Below, one piece after another: positions 1 to 8,203 of a stretch of 64,000 nucleotides of DNA; the first letter of the stretch is position 1, and each line of letters begins with the position of its first letter. The stretch lies in the NCBI GenBank assembly GCA_900550865.1, contig URTM01000003.1, positions 1 through 64,000 on the forward strand. Direction: 5' to 3'. Origin of the DNA: an uncultured Dorea sp. Lineage in GTDB: Bacteria; Bacillota; Clostridia; Lachnospirales; Lachnospiraceae. A program made the translations under genes and the position numbers. The notes below the pieces were generated by a model, which saw only the letters and a list, made by a program, of their open reading frames with translations, searched no databases and had not been told where the DNA came from.

Positions 1-94
1 AAACTTCTTGCATAAAATTACAACATGTCATTTTAAATATTAACACTTTTCGATAATGATTCCAATAATAAGTTTGCTGAAAATTTTTAATTGG

Positions 95-123
95 TTGACA
101 AATGCTGAGGCGTATATTATACT
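95..123 (+). promoter_or_regulatory. Sigma-70/A promoter for peptidase leader
   Basis: TTGACA at 95-100 and TATACT at 118-123 are separated by 17 bases, close to the sigma-A consensus. Transcription would begin near 130 and run through a leader of about 160 bases before the lipoprotein gene at 292. Bases 1-94 are AT-rich and I see no gene in them. Confidence 0.7.
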
Positions 124-129
124 ACGCAC

Positions 130-291
130 ATGGGGATTTGTAGACTGCTATTCAGGAGACAATGAACTGTGGAAAAACAGGAAAGTTGAGAGACTAAAGA
201 GGAATTTTGAGATATTGCTTTTTATGGATCAACGCATTTATTTGCGCTGATCTTTTTTGTTATCATTTATTTTTTAATGAAGGAGGGAAAA
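130..291 (+). promoter_or_regulatory. Long 5' leader with possible attenuator
   Basis: About 160 bases lie between the promoter and the ATG at 292, with no convincing ORF. The leader ends in an intrinsic terminator (227-258), and a good ribosome-binding site (AGGAGG, 280-285) follows just before the gene. This arrangement fits either an attenuated leader (riboswitch-like) or a separate short RNA of about 130 nt. I do not recognise a known riboswitch consensus in it. Confidence 0.4.
227..258 (+). terminator. Intrinsic terminator upstream of peptidase gene
   Basis: A 10-bp stem with one mismatch (GATCAACGCA at 227-236 with TGCGCTGATC at 243-252) is followed directly by six T residues. It lies between the promoter and the start codon of the downstream gene. 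Confidence 0.65.
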
Positions 292-750
292 ATGAAGAAA
301 CTACTGAGGACATTGCCGCTGGCAGCGTTGATCGCGCTGGTGATGGTGTTGGCGACATCGTGCTCGCAGACCAGCGACCTCTCCATGCAGGAGGATGTGG
401 ACAAGATGCTGGAGGTGACAGGTGAAGCCACCGATGAAGCGGAGGACGTGGCTTACAAGCTTGCTTACGATATGGAGCTGGCTGACGATTCTACCGGCTT
501 CAGGACGGCCGGATCGGATGCAGAGCACAGAGCTGCCGATTACCTGGTGGAGGAATTTGAGAAGATAGGACTGGAGGATGTGACTAAGGACGCTGTGACG
601 GTAGACAAGTGGCAGTTCAACGAGGCCTATATGAACATCGATTACACCGATAAGGATGGTGAAAGCCAGGAGCTGAACATCGATGATATGGTTTCCTATG
701 CGGTCTATTACGGTGAATTTCAGTATCAGGCGGCAATGTTGTCAACTTAA
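292..750 (+). pseudogene. M28-type peptidase lipoprotein, 5' fragment cut by IS
   Basis: The start at 292 is set by AGGAGGG six bases upstream. Residues 1-24 form a lipoprotein signal: KK, a hydrophobic stretch, then LATSC with Cys24. The following region (TGFRTAGSDAEHRAADYL..EEFEKIGL) resembles the N-terminus of secreted M28 aminopeptidases, zinc enzymes anchored outside the membrane. Only about 149 chromosomal codons remain. The last residues and the stop belong to the IS element that begins at 740, so the metal-binding catalytic part is missing. I do not find the 3' half elsewhere in the window, which implies a deletion or rearrangement besides the insertion. The family call is moderately sure because only the non-catalytic N-terminus is left. 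Confidence 0.65.
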
Positions 751-797
751 GCCCCAAAGCCTTGATTTTTCAAGGCTATAGGGCTTTATTTTTTTGT
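749..797 (+). terminator. Terminator hairpin at IS left end
   Basis: AAGCCC (749-754) pairs with GGGCTT (781-786), and AGCCTTGA (758-765) pairs with TCAAGGCT (770-777). A T-rich run follows. It would stop transcription entering from the interrupted peptidase gene. Confidence 0.6.
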
Positions 798-926
798 AAA
801 AATTTCTGTTTTTTTTCTGAAAAAAACTTGACAAAAACCTCCAAAAGTGAGGTTGCTTCGCGACCTATTAATCAAGGGAAATGTCGTTGCAGCGACAAAC
901 TTAATCACACTTAGGAGGTATGTCTT

Positions 927-2212
927 ATGAATCGAACCGACATATGCAAAAATATCATTCAATCCATAAAGGAGTATATCACAACCCCAGAAAAACTGGA
1001 ACCTCATCGTGCGAAAAATCATTTTATTCGCAAACGAAAGCTTTCTCTTTTTCAAGTAATTATGTATCTGCTTTACACTTCAAAGGCCTCCATGTTTCAA
1101 AATCTTTCCCGTATTCGGGAAGATCTTGGAAGCCTTGATTTCCCCGACATTTCAAAACAGGCTCTGTCAAAGGCTCGCCAATTTATTAACCCTGCCTTAT
1201 TTAAAGAGCTCTACTATTTATCAGTTGATTTATTCTATAAGCAGCTCCCATCTCGTAAACTTTGGAATGGATATCATTTATTTGCCATTGATGCTTCTAA
1301 AATAGAATTGCCTAATTCGAAATCGAATTTCGAGTTCTTTGGTGAAATGTTTGGATATCCTGATCCAAGCCGCCGTTTTACTATGGGACTTGGTTCCATT
1401 GTTTATGATGTTCTTGATGATTATATTGTCCATGCTTCTTTTCAACGATATCTTGCATCTGAACGTTCCGCTGCTTTAGAGCATTTGCATAATTTAGAAG
1501 ATTTAAATATCTATCAAAACAGCGTTGTAATCTTTGATCGTGGCTATTATTCTGAAGAAATGTTTCGTTACTGTGTCGAGCGTCAGCACCTTTGTCTTAT
1601 GCGCTTAAAACAGAATTATAACATTGCTAAGAGATGCTCTGGAGACATAATCACGATTCTTCCCGGCAACGAAAAAGACGGGACTGAGGATATCAGGATA
1701 AGAGTCATCGAAGTTATTCTCAATGATGGAACGAAAGAGTATCTTGCCACCAATCTTTTTGATTCACATATTTCTCAACAGATGTTCCGAGAACTTTACT
1801 TCTATCGCTGGCCAGTCGAAACAAAATATAAGGAATTGAAAAGCCGCCTTGCTATTGAAGAATTTTCTGGTGCAACGACCACTTCAGTGCTTCAAGAATT
1901 TTATATCAACGTACTTCTTTCAAACCTGTCATCTCTTATTAAATTAAAAATCAAGTTGATGAAGAAATTCAGATTACCGCTAAAAGTACGAATAAATATC
2001 GTTACCAAGCAAACCGAGCATTTATTATCGGACGTGTCAAAACAATAGTTCCCAAAATCCTGTGTAATCTTTTCGATTTATCTGCACTTGATATACTATA
2101 TAAGGAATCTCTCCGATGCAGATCTCAGATTATGCCTGGAAGAACATTCCGACGAAAGAAGAATAAAGCAATAGGCAGAACACATTTTAACAATAAAAAA
2201 GTTGCATTCTAA
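927..2212 (+). pseudogene. IS4-family DDE transposase, frameshifted
   Basis: ATG at 927 follows AGGAGG at 914-919. The catalytic DDE set is visible: Asp122 (FAIDASKIELPN), Asp204 (VIFDRGYYSE) and Glu298. Glu298 sits inside the IS4 signature Y-x2-R-x3-E-x6-K (YFYRWPVETKYKELK). The frame starting at 927 stops at 2048 after 373 residues. A different frame continues without a stop from about 1950 to 2212, with plausible IS4 C-terminal sequence (NQVDEEIQ..., then ...RTFRRKKN). Restoring one A in the A5 run at 1946-1950 joins the frames into about 428 residues. The lost tail is basic and probably needed for DNA binding, so the protein is likely inactive unless the slip is bypassed during transcription or translation. 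A sequencing error is possible. Confidence 0.75.
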
Positions 2213-2358
2213 TATCAATAGCTGTTAATAGGGCTTTTTCTGTGAAGCTCTATTAAAGTGCGTCTTCTTTTCAAATCTGCCTTCCTCTTTTCTCAATTTC
2301 GCACCGTTAGTCATTAACCTGAGCAGGCACTTGTCTTAAGTTGACATTAGGTTGACCA

Positions 2359-2379
2359 CATTGGGGTCTGACCCCAATG
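2359..2379. repeat. 21-base palindrome with GGGGTC/GACCCC arms
   Basis: CATTGGGGTC (2359-2368), a single T, and GACCCCAATG (2370-2379) form a perfect 10+1+10 palindrome 13 bases past the IS right end. It may be a mobile-element-related or REP-like palindrome, or a leftover of the rearranged junction. Nothing else is evident in 2347-2441. Confidence 0.5.
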
Positions 2380-2441
2380 GAACCCAATAATATTCTCCTA
2401 ATTACCTAGACTATCCTCGCTGTCGGACCCTATCCCTTATT

Positions 2442-2976
2442 TCACATGCTATGTTCTATCCTATCGCAGATCAAATTAACCTCCTCACGAAAATTCTTCC
2501 GATAGTTTTCTAAATCATAGATAGGAGTATTTTCTTTGCACTTGTCTGCATAGTCTTTTGTTTTCATGATGTAATGGGCTGGTCCCCCCCACACACACTT
2601 CTCCGGAGGGTATACTTTTATTCACCACCGCTCTCACTGCCACGATACTATTATCACCAATTGTAACACCTGGTAAAATCGTACTGCGGGCACCAATAAA
2701 ACAGTTATTCCCAATTCGAATTCTTCCGAATTTTAATGTTCCCTTATACTCATCTTGATCTCTAAAACACCAGGTAGCACCATCATGAGTTATAAAAGCT
2801 ACATCAAAGGAAACCTCTGTATGATTTCCAATAGAAATCAACCATGGCTCACTACCCCCATCTGGTAATCCAATAAGTCTGCAGTTTTCACCTAGCACTA
2901 CGCCCATCTTGCGAGCATACCGCATCGGGTTTTGGCGCTTCATTATATATTTCCATATTTTATTTATTATGCCCAT
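2442..2976 (-). pseudogene. Hexapeptide-repeat O-acetyltransferase, frameshifted at poly-G
   Basis: A left-handed beta-helix acetyltransferase of the LacA/WcaF/CysE type, last gene of the EPS cluster. Hexapeptide repeats run through the middle (IRIGNNCFIGARSTILPGVTIG). The ATG frame ends at 2515 after 153 residues with an odd tail. In the coding strand a run of seven G (2584-2590) follows GEVCV. With six G the frame continues as GGPAHYIMKTKDYADKC and ends at 2442 with the normal family C-terminus (178 residues). This tail caps the acetyl-CoA site in relatives. It could be a phase-variable slippage tract, a fixed mutation or a base-calling error. The likely job is O-acetylation of the polysaccharide. 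Confidence 0.7.
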
Positions 2977-3028
2977 GATACAGTTCCCATCCTACGCGGC
3001 AAAAACGCGTCATTAGCTGGTCTATCGT

Positions 3029-3862
3029 TTAATTTGTCTGGTTCTCCATGATTCTTCTGATTTTTGTGTCATTACCCCAAATTGCCTTGGAGTCATACGG
3101 TCTATCTGGAAATGCTCCATATTGCAGCTTAATTCTATAATCATTTTCCTTAATAAAGCGCTCAACTCTATCTGCCAATTTTTCTGGTTTGCCTGAGCAA
3201 ATATTAATAATCCCTTGCTCATTTTTCTGACCAACTACTGCGGCAACCTGTGCGCAGAAATCAGGGTAGTCAATAAAGTCATATTGATTTTGACCCAAGG
3301 TAAATGGAAACTCTGTCTTTCCTTCATCTACGGCCGCTGTAATCTTTGAGAATATTGAACTGCCAAACTTAGAATTACCAACAATATAATAGCCACGTAG
3401 CCACTGGAACACAATATTTTTTTGCTTACATATCATTTGTGTTAAGTCGCGTAATGCGTTCTTTCCAATTCCATACGGAGTCGTAGGATGACAAGGAGTG
3501 CTTTCATTTATGCTACCCTCAAAGAAGCCAATTTCGTGCATGCTTCCCATAACAGCAACCTGTTGAATACCTCCATCAACCATTTTTTTAATAAACGCAT
3601 AGTGCTTAGGAAGATCATCAATATGCGCACTGGAATAGTGAACAAACCCGTCTCTCCATGCCAAATGGAGAAGCACATCAGGTTCGCCAAAGAAACTATA
3701 CGGGTTATCAACTTCAAATAAATTGCAGGCAATTCTTTCTGCACGCTCATCTACAAACTGGGTGTTAAAATCCGTAGCTACAACACAATGACCATTATTC
3801 AAGATACTTCTTACAATCCCCTGTCCCAGATATCCATTTGCACCAGTCACTAATATTTTCAA
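3029..3862 (-). CDS. NAD(P)-dependent sugar ketoreductase/epimerase (SDR)
   Basis: Extended SDR protein of 277 residues. I chose the TTG start at 3862 because AAAGGAGG lies 8 bases upstream and it begins KILVTGANGYLG; the ATG at 3910 would overlap rfbC. The Rossmann motif GANGYLG is at residues 7-13 and the active-site pair is YGIGK. It directly follows rfbC, rfbB and rfbA, so it probably reduces the dTDP-4-keto-6-deoxyhexose they make. Its sequence does not look like standard RfbD, so the product might be dTDP-L-rhamnose, 6-deoxy-L-talose or another dTDP-6-deoxyhexose. The fold is certain, the substrate is inferred. Confidence 0.7.
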   Translation of the reverse strand: MKILVTGANGYLGQGIVRSILNNGHCVVATDFNTQFVDERAERIACNLFEVDNPYSFFGEPDVLLHLAWRDGFVHYSSAHIDDLPKHYAFIKKMVDGGIQQVAVMGSMHEIGFFEGSINESTPCHPTTPYGIGKNALRDLTQMICKQKNIVFQWLRGYYIVGNSKFGSSIFSKITAAVDEGKTEFPFTLGQNQYDFIDYPDFCAQVAAVVGQKNEQGIINICSGKPEKLADRVERFIKENDYRIKLQYGAFPDRPYDSKAIWGNDTKIRRIMENQTN

Positions 3863-3876
3863 TTTTGGTTCCTCCT

Positions 3877-4479
3877 TTAGAATTTGAATGTGTCTTTTAA
3901 GCCCATCCACTTCTGATCTTTTTCACTTAGATTTAACTGAGTTCCATCCATGAGTTGATAGCCATCAGCGGATGCATTTCCTTTATATTTACCGATAAGC
4001 TGCGGCCATACAATACCAATTTCAGGATCATTCCATGCCACGCCGCCTTCATCACCAGGATGATAAAAATCAGTTGTCTTGTAACAAAACTTTGCGACTT
4101 CGCTTAGTACAAGAAAACCGTGTGCAAACCCTTCCGAAATATAGAACTGCTTACCATTTTCCTCCGTTAACTCTACCCCATACCATTGACCATAAGTTCT
4201 ACTATTCGCACGCAAATCAACTGCAACATCAAAAACAGAACCCTGAATTACACGCACTAGCTTTCCTTGTGGAAATTGTTTCTGAAAGTGAAGCCCACGC
4301 AATACGCCCTTGCGTGACATGGACTGATTGTCTTGGACAAACACCATATCCAATCCGGCCTCATGCATATCGTGTTGGTTATATGTTTCAACAAAATATC
4401 CTCGACTGTCACCATGTACAGTAGGCTCAATTATATATAGCCCATCTATTGGTGCCTTTGTAACTGTAATTTGTCCCAT
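3877..4479 (-). CDS. rfbC: dTDP-4-dehydrorhamnose 3,5-epimerase
   Basis: Cupin-fold epimerase of 200 residues, full family length. It inverts C3 and C5 of dTDP-4-keto-6-deoxyglucose. Family motifs are clear: DSRGYFVETYN near residue 24, the catalytic histidine region VLRGLHFQ near residue 67, the catalytic tyrosine region KTTDFY, and SEGFAHGFLVLS. AGGAGG precedes the ATG. It lies 12 bases downstream of rfbB and just before the ketoreductase, which implies an L-configured 6-deoxyhexose product. Confidence 0.93.
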   Translation of the reverse strand: MGQITVTKAPIDGLYIIEPTVHGDSRGYFVETYNQHDMHEAGLDMVFVQDNQSMSRKGVLRGLHFQKQFPQGKLVRVIQGSVFDVAVDLRANSRTYGQWYGVELTEENGKQFYISEGFAHGFLVLSEVAKFCYKTTDFYHPGDEGGVAWNDPEIGIVWPQLIGKYKGNASADGYQLMDGTQLNLSEKDQKWMGLKDTFKF

Positions 4480-4491
4480 ATGAACTCCTCC

Positions 4492-5511
4492 TTACCTATT
4501 TTTGTACATTTTTTCGTAGTAGTTCTGATACTCGCCAGAGATGATGGTCTCCCACCATTCCTTATTGTCCAGATACCACTGGATGGTCTTCTGGATGCCG
4601 TCCTTAAACATCGTTTCAGGCAGCCAGCCAAGCTCATTGTGAATTTTAGTCGAATCAATGGCATAGCGCATATCGTGACCCTTACGATCGGTAACATATG
4701 TAATCAGGCTTTCCGGTTTATCCAGTGCCTTGCAGATGATCTTCACGATGTCGATATTCTTCATCTCATTGTGTCCGCCGATATTGTAAACCTCACCTAC
4801 ACGTCCTTTGTGGATGATTAAATCAATGGCTTTGCAGTGATCCTCCACGTACAGCCAGTCGCGCACATTTAGACCTTCACCATAAACCGGCAGAGGTTTG
4901 TCATTCAGAGCATTAGCAATCATAAGAGGAATCAGCTTCTCCGGGAAGTGATATGGGCCATAGTTGTTGGAACAACGGGAAATAGTCACCGGCAAACCGT
5001 ATGTACGATGGTAAGCCAGCACCAGCAGATCAGCTGCAGCTTTAGACGAAGAATACGGACTGCTGGTGTGAATAGGAGTCTCCTCCGTGAAAAACAGATC
5101 AGGTCTATCCAGAGGCAGATCACCGTACACCTCGTCGGTAGACACTTGATGATAACGAGTAATACCATACTTACGGCAAGCATCCATCAACGTTGCAGTA
5201 CCCATGATATTGGTCTGCAGGAAGATACCTGGATCTTCTATGGAACGATCCACATGGCTTTCTGCTGCAAAGTTCACCACAATATCGGGCTGCTCTTCTT
5301 CAAACAGCTTATATACTGCCTCTCTATCACAGATATCAGCCTTCACAAAACGGAAGTTGGGGTTATCCATCACAGGAGCCAATGTTGACAAATTGCCTGC
5401 GTAGGTCAGTTTATCCAAGCAAATAATGCGGTAGTCCGGGTACTTATCCAGCATATGAAATACAAAGTTGCTTCCAATAAATCCGGCACCGCCGGTTACA
5501 ATAATATTCAT
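4492..5511 (-). CDS. rfbB: dTDP-glucose 4,6-dehydratase
   Basis: Converts dTDP-glucose to dTDP-4-keto-6-deoxyglucose using bound NAD+. The start at 5511 (MNIIVTGGAGFIGSNF) has GAGGTGA upstream and gives 339 residues, the family norm; the longer upstream frame overlaps rfbA and is not supported. The Rossmann motif GGAGFIG, the AAESHVDRS motif, STDEVYG and the YSSSKAAAD active site are all present. It starts 5 bases after the rfbA stop, typical of a translationally coupled dTDP-sugar operon. Confidence 0.95.
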   Translation of the reverse strand: MNIIVTGGAGFIGSNFVFHMLDKYPDYRIICLDKLTYAGNLSTLAPVMDNPNFRFVKADICDREAVYKLFEEEQPDIVVNFAAESHVDRSIEDPGIFLQTNIMGTATLMDACRKYGITRYHQVSTDEVYGDLPLDRPDLFFTEETPIHTSSPYSSSKAAADLLVLAYHRTYGLPVTISRCSNNYGPYHFPEKLIPLMIANALNDKPLPVYGEGLNVRDWLYVEDHCKAIDLIIHKGRVGEVYNIGGHNEMKNIDIVKIICKALDKPESLITYVTDRKGHDMRYAIDSTKIHNELGWLPETMFKDGIQKTIQWYLDNKEWWETIISGEYQNYYEKMYKNR

Positions 5512-5516
5512 TATAC

Positions 5517-6398
5517 TCACCTCATTTTTCCTTCCGCTACAGTCTTCAAATGCTCTCCATAAGGAGATTTTCCATAAAGCACAGCGGCCTCTTTTAACTG
5601 CTCCGTTGTAATCCATTTGTATCTATAAGCAATTTCTTCAGGAGCGGATATCATAACCCCTTGCTGTTCCTCAACCATATGAATGAAATCAGACGCTCTC
5701 AGTAAACTTTCCATCGTTCCAGTGTCTAGCCATGCAAAGCCCCGATTGAGTAGTTCAACATTCAACAGATTATCCTTTAGATACATATCATTTAAAGTCG
5801 TGATTTCCAGCTCTCCTCTGGAAGATGGCTTAACCCTCTCCGCACGTGATGCCACACCTGAAGGGTAAAAATACAGACCGGTAATTGCATAATTACTTTT
5901 TGGTGCCTTTGGCTTCTCTTCTATGGACAATACTTTACCCTCCGAATCGAATTCAACCACCCCAAATCTTTCCGGGTCTCTTACATAATACCCAAATACA
6001 GTCGCAATTCCTTGTTCTGCCATTCTCTTAGCATTATCCATACGTGCAAACAAACCATTGCCATAAAAGATATTGTCGCCCAGTATCATAGCGCAGGTAT
6101 CATCACCTATAAACTCCTTGCCAATAATAAAAGCCTGTGCAAGCCCATCTGGCGACGGCTGAACAGCATATGTTAGATTGATGCCAAACTGATGGCCATC
6201 ACCGAGCAATTCTTTATAACGCGGAGTATCCTGTGATGTCGAAATAATTAGAATATCTTTGATTTCTGCCAACATCAATGTTGAAAGTGGATAATAAATC
6301 ATCGGTTTATCATAAACAGGAAGCAATTGTTTCGATGTGACCATAGTGAGGGGATACAAACGTGTACCTGCGCCCCCGGCTAATACGATACCTTTCAC
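5517..6398 (-). CDS. rfbA: Glucose-1-phosphate thymidylyltransferase
   Basis: Makes dTDP-glucose from dTTP and glucose-1-phosphate, the first step of the dTDP-sugar branch. 293 residues, full length. The nucleotide-binding signature LAGGAGTRLYPLT is at residues 6-18, followed by KQLLPVYDKPMIYYPLS and the metal-binding MILGDNIFYG. The start is GTG, overlapping the TGA of the preceding acetyltransferase gene (GTGA), with AAGGAGG upstream. Confidence 0.95.
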   Translation of the reverse strand: MKGIVLAGGAGTRLYPLTMVTSKQLLPVYDKPMIYYPLSTLMLAEIKDILIISTSQDTPRYKELLGDGHQFGINLTYAVQPSPDGLAQAFIIGKEFIGDDTCAMILGDNIFYGNGLFARMDNAKRMAEQGIATVFGYYVRDPERFGVVEFDSEGKVLSIEEKPKAPKSNYAITGLYFYPSGVASRAERVKPSSRGELEITTLNDMYLKDNLLNVELLNRGFAWLDTGTMESLLRASDFIHMVEEQQGVMISAPEEIAYRYKWITTEQLKEAAVLYGKSPYGEHLKTVAEGKMR

Positions 6399-6754
6399 TT
6401 TTTAGTCCTCCTTCGTTTTTTCCAAAATCTCTTTGTCAAAATTATATTTTTTATTACTTGAGCAGAATTTCCAGCAACAATTGTATTCGATGAAACATCC
6501 TTTGCTACAACACTCCCTGCGCCAATGGTAACATTATCTAAAATCGTAAGATTGGTTTTACTTCTGTCACCTTCCCCGTTTTTACCAATAACAACTCCCG
6601 GCAGCACTGACAAATTCTTACCGGCCTTGTAAGGGGATATCACTGCTATAGAGTACGGAGCGCTGTAGCGCTTTATATCCTCTTTCAGCAATGAATTGTT
6701 TCGGTAACAAAAGAATGCCGGAAAAACAAGAACACCTAGAATCTTGTATAACAT
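6395..6754 (-). CDS. Short serine-acetyltransferase-like protein
   Basis: 119 residues. The first 35 (MLYKILGVLVFPAFF...KEDIKRYSAP) and the hexapeptide-rich last 60 (NLTILDNVTIGAGSVVAKDV..TIVAGN) resemble the two ends of EPS-cluster serine-acetyltransferase relatives of about 170-200 residues. The middle, with part of the beta-helix and the usual catalytic histidine, appears missing. Its ATG overlaps the wzx stop (TAATG), so translation is coupled. It may be an internally deleted, non-functional gene or a genuinely small O-acetyltransferase. Confidence 0.55.
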   Translation of the reverse strand: MLYKILGVLVFPAFFCYRNNSLLKEDIKRYSAPYSIAVISPYKAGKNLSVLPGVVIGKNGEGDRSKTNLTILDNVTIGAGSVVAKDVSSNTIVAGNSAQVIKNIILTKRFWKKRRRTKK

Positions 6755-8202
6755 TACTGCTTCACCTTCCTCATTTTTATAACTCTATATCCCAGTACGG
6801 CACCAACCGCACAGCCAGCTATAATAATTCCATATCTTAAAACAGCATACTGATACCAAATTAATCCGCTCAAGCATAGTAGAATGGCCATAACCGCCAT
6901 CAGTCCAACCGCTTTATCGTTGTATACCTCGTAGTTGGCACCTCTCTCTTTTTTACATACCACATGAGCACAAACAGCCTCTCCAAGAGCTAATACGATA
7001 TACGCAACCAGAGTAGTATATGCCGCAGCCATATAACCAAATTTCGCAATACAAAAATAGTTCAAAACAACATTGGTAGCTGCCGCAACTATCGAAGCAT
7101 ACATAATATATTGAGTTTTCTTATAGTAAATGATAATATTCGAGTACATATTGGATACGCATGTCAGAAAGACACCGCCAGCAATAGGTGGCATAATATA
7201 AATCGCTTCATAATATTCCTCAGTAGCTAATGTTCTTACAATTTCAGGAGCAAAGAATGTTAATAATGCAGCCACAATCGCATAAGCACCCATAAGCAAA
7301 AGTGAATATTTCTTTATTTCATTCTTATCTGACTCAATATTCTGATACAGATATGGTATAAAAGAAGCATTTATCGCACTCCATACCAGTAAAGATATCG
7401 AACTAACGGTATACAAAGTACTATAAATTCCAACTGCACTATTATCCACCATTCTGCTAATCATCATCCGATCCGATACGCTAAGAACCTGTGCAGCTAC
7501 GGCATATCCAATCAAAGGAATGCTCAATTGTAAGGAGAATTTCCAATATTCTTTATTGAAAAATGTTTTCCCTCTAAAAATAATGATGCACCACAAAATT
7601 CCGTAAATAATATAAGATACGATATTCGATGCATAGAGTCGTCCATTCGCCACGTCAGACAGTTCCTTAGCGTTCATGTGAAGCACAATCATCACAGCAC
7701 ATAACGATGCAAGAAGAGCTGTAATAGCTGTTAAACTGCCCGCAAGTTTATATTTATATTCGTACCGCTGTCTTGCAAGCCAAAAATCATATGCTGGGGC
7801 TACAAAAAAACCAATCAGCATCAAGACCATTAAATCTGTTGACAGACCGGTCAGTCCATTCCAAAAAGACGGACATATTATATAAATCAAAGCAACAATT
7901 AACGCAACAAAAGACGTTAATGATAATACCGATGACTGATATTGATCTCTCTCTTTTCCAAACTCTTTTAATGCGGCAGAATAACCTCCAGACGTTAATG
8001 AAAGCGTCACTACTGCATTCAACATGGAATGCCACGAATTATATAAATTAACTACACCAATTTCAGAAGTAGACATGATTCTCGTAAAAATTGGTACTGT
8101 GATAATTGCCAGCCCTTTCGAAAAAACAGATGCCAAGGTATACACTACTGCCGCTTTTACTCCGATGGGCAAATTCTTTATTTTATCTAATATTTTGTTC
8201 AT
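6754..8202 (-). CDS. Wzx-type polysaccharide flippase
   Basis: 482-residue integral membrane protein with about 12-14 hydrophobic segments, starting NLPIGVKAAVVYTLASVFSKGLAIITVPIFTRIM, the usual beginning of PST-family oligosaccharide flippases. It would move the undecaprenyl-linked repeat unit across the membrane for polymerisation. It starts 2 bases before the end of the upstream acetyltransferase gene region and its stop overlaps the next start. The family call is firm; which sugar unit it carries cannot be told. Confidence 0.88.
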   Translation of the reverse strand: MNKILDKIKNLPIGVKAAVVYTLASVFSKGLAIITVPIFTRIMSTSEIGVVNLYNSWHSMLNAVVTLSLTSGGYSAALKEFGKERDQYQSSVLSLTSFVALIVALIYIICPSFWNGLTGLSTDLMVLMLIGFFVAPAYDFWLARQRYEYKYKLAGSLTAITALLASLCAVMIVLHMNAKELSDVANGRLYASNIVSYIIYGILWCIIIFRGKTFFNKEYWKFSLQLSIPLIGYAVAAQVLSVSDRMMISRMVDNSAVGIYSTLYTVSSISLLVWSAINASFIPYLYQNIESDKNEIKKYSLLLMGAYAIVAALLTFFAPEIVRTLATEEYYEAIYIMPPIAGGVFLTCVSNMYSNIIIYYKKTQYIMYASIVAAATNVVLNYFCIAKFGYMAAAYTTLVAYIVLALGEAVCAHVVCKKERGANYEVYNDKAVGLMAVMAILLCLSGLIWYQYAVLRYGIIIAGCAVGAVLGYRVIKMRKVKQ

Positions 8203-8203
8203 T

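Larger units (their letters stand above)
740..2346 (+). mobile_element. IS4-family insertion sequence
   Basis: A DDE transposase is bounded by short inverted repeats: TGTCAACTTAAG at 740-751 and its complement CTTAAGTTGACA at 2335-2346. Each end also has an inner hairpin (749-786 and about 2231-2255). The left one resembles a terminator, which would shield the transposase from outside transcription. I see no clear target-site duplication when comparing the bases before 740 with those after 2346. This agrees with a later rearrangement that removed the original right flank. The element splits the peptidase gene and forms the border with the EPS cluster. Confidence 0.75.
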
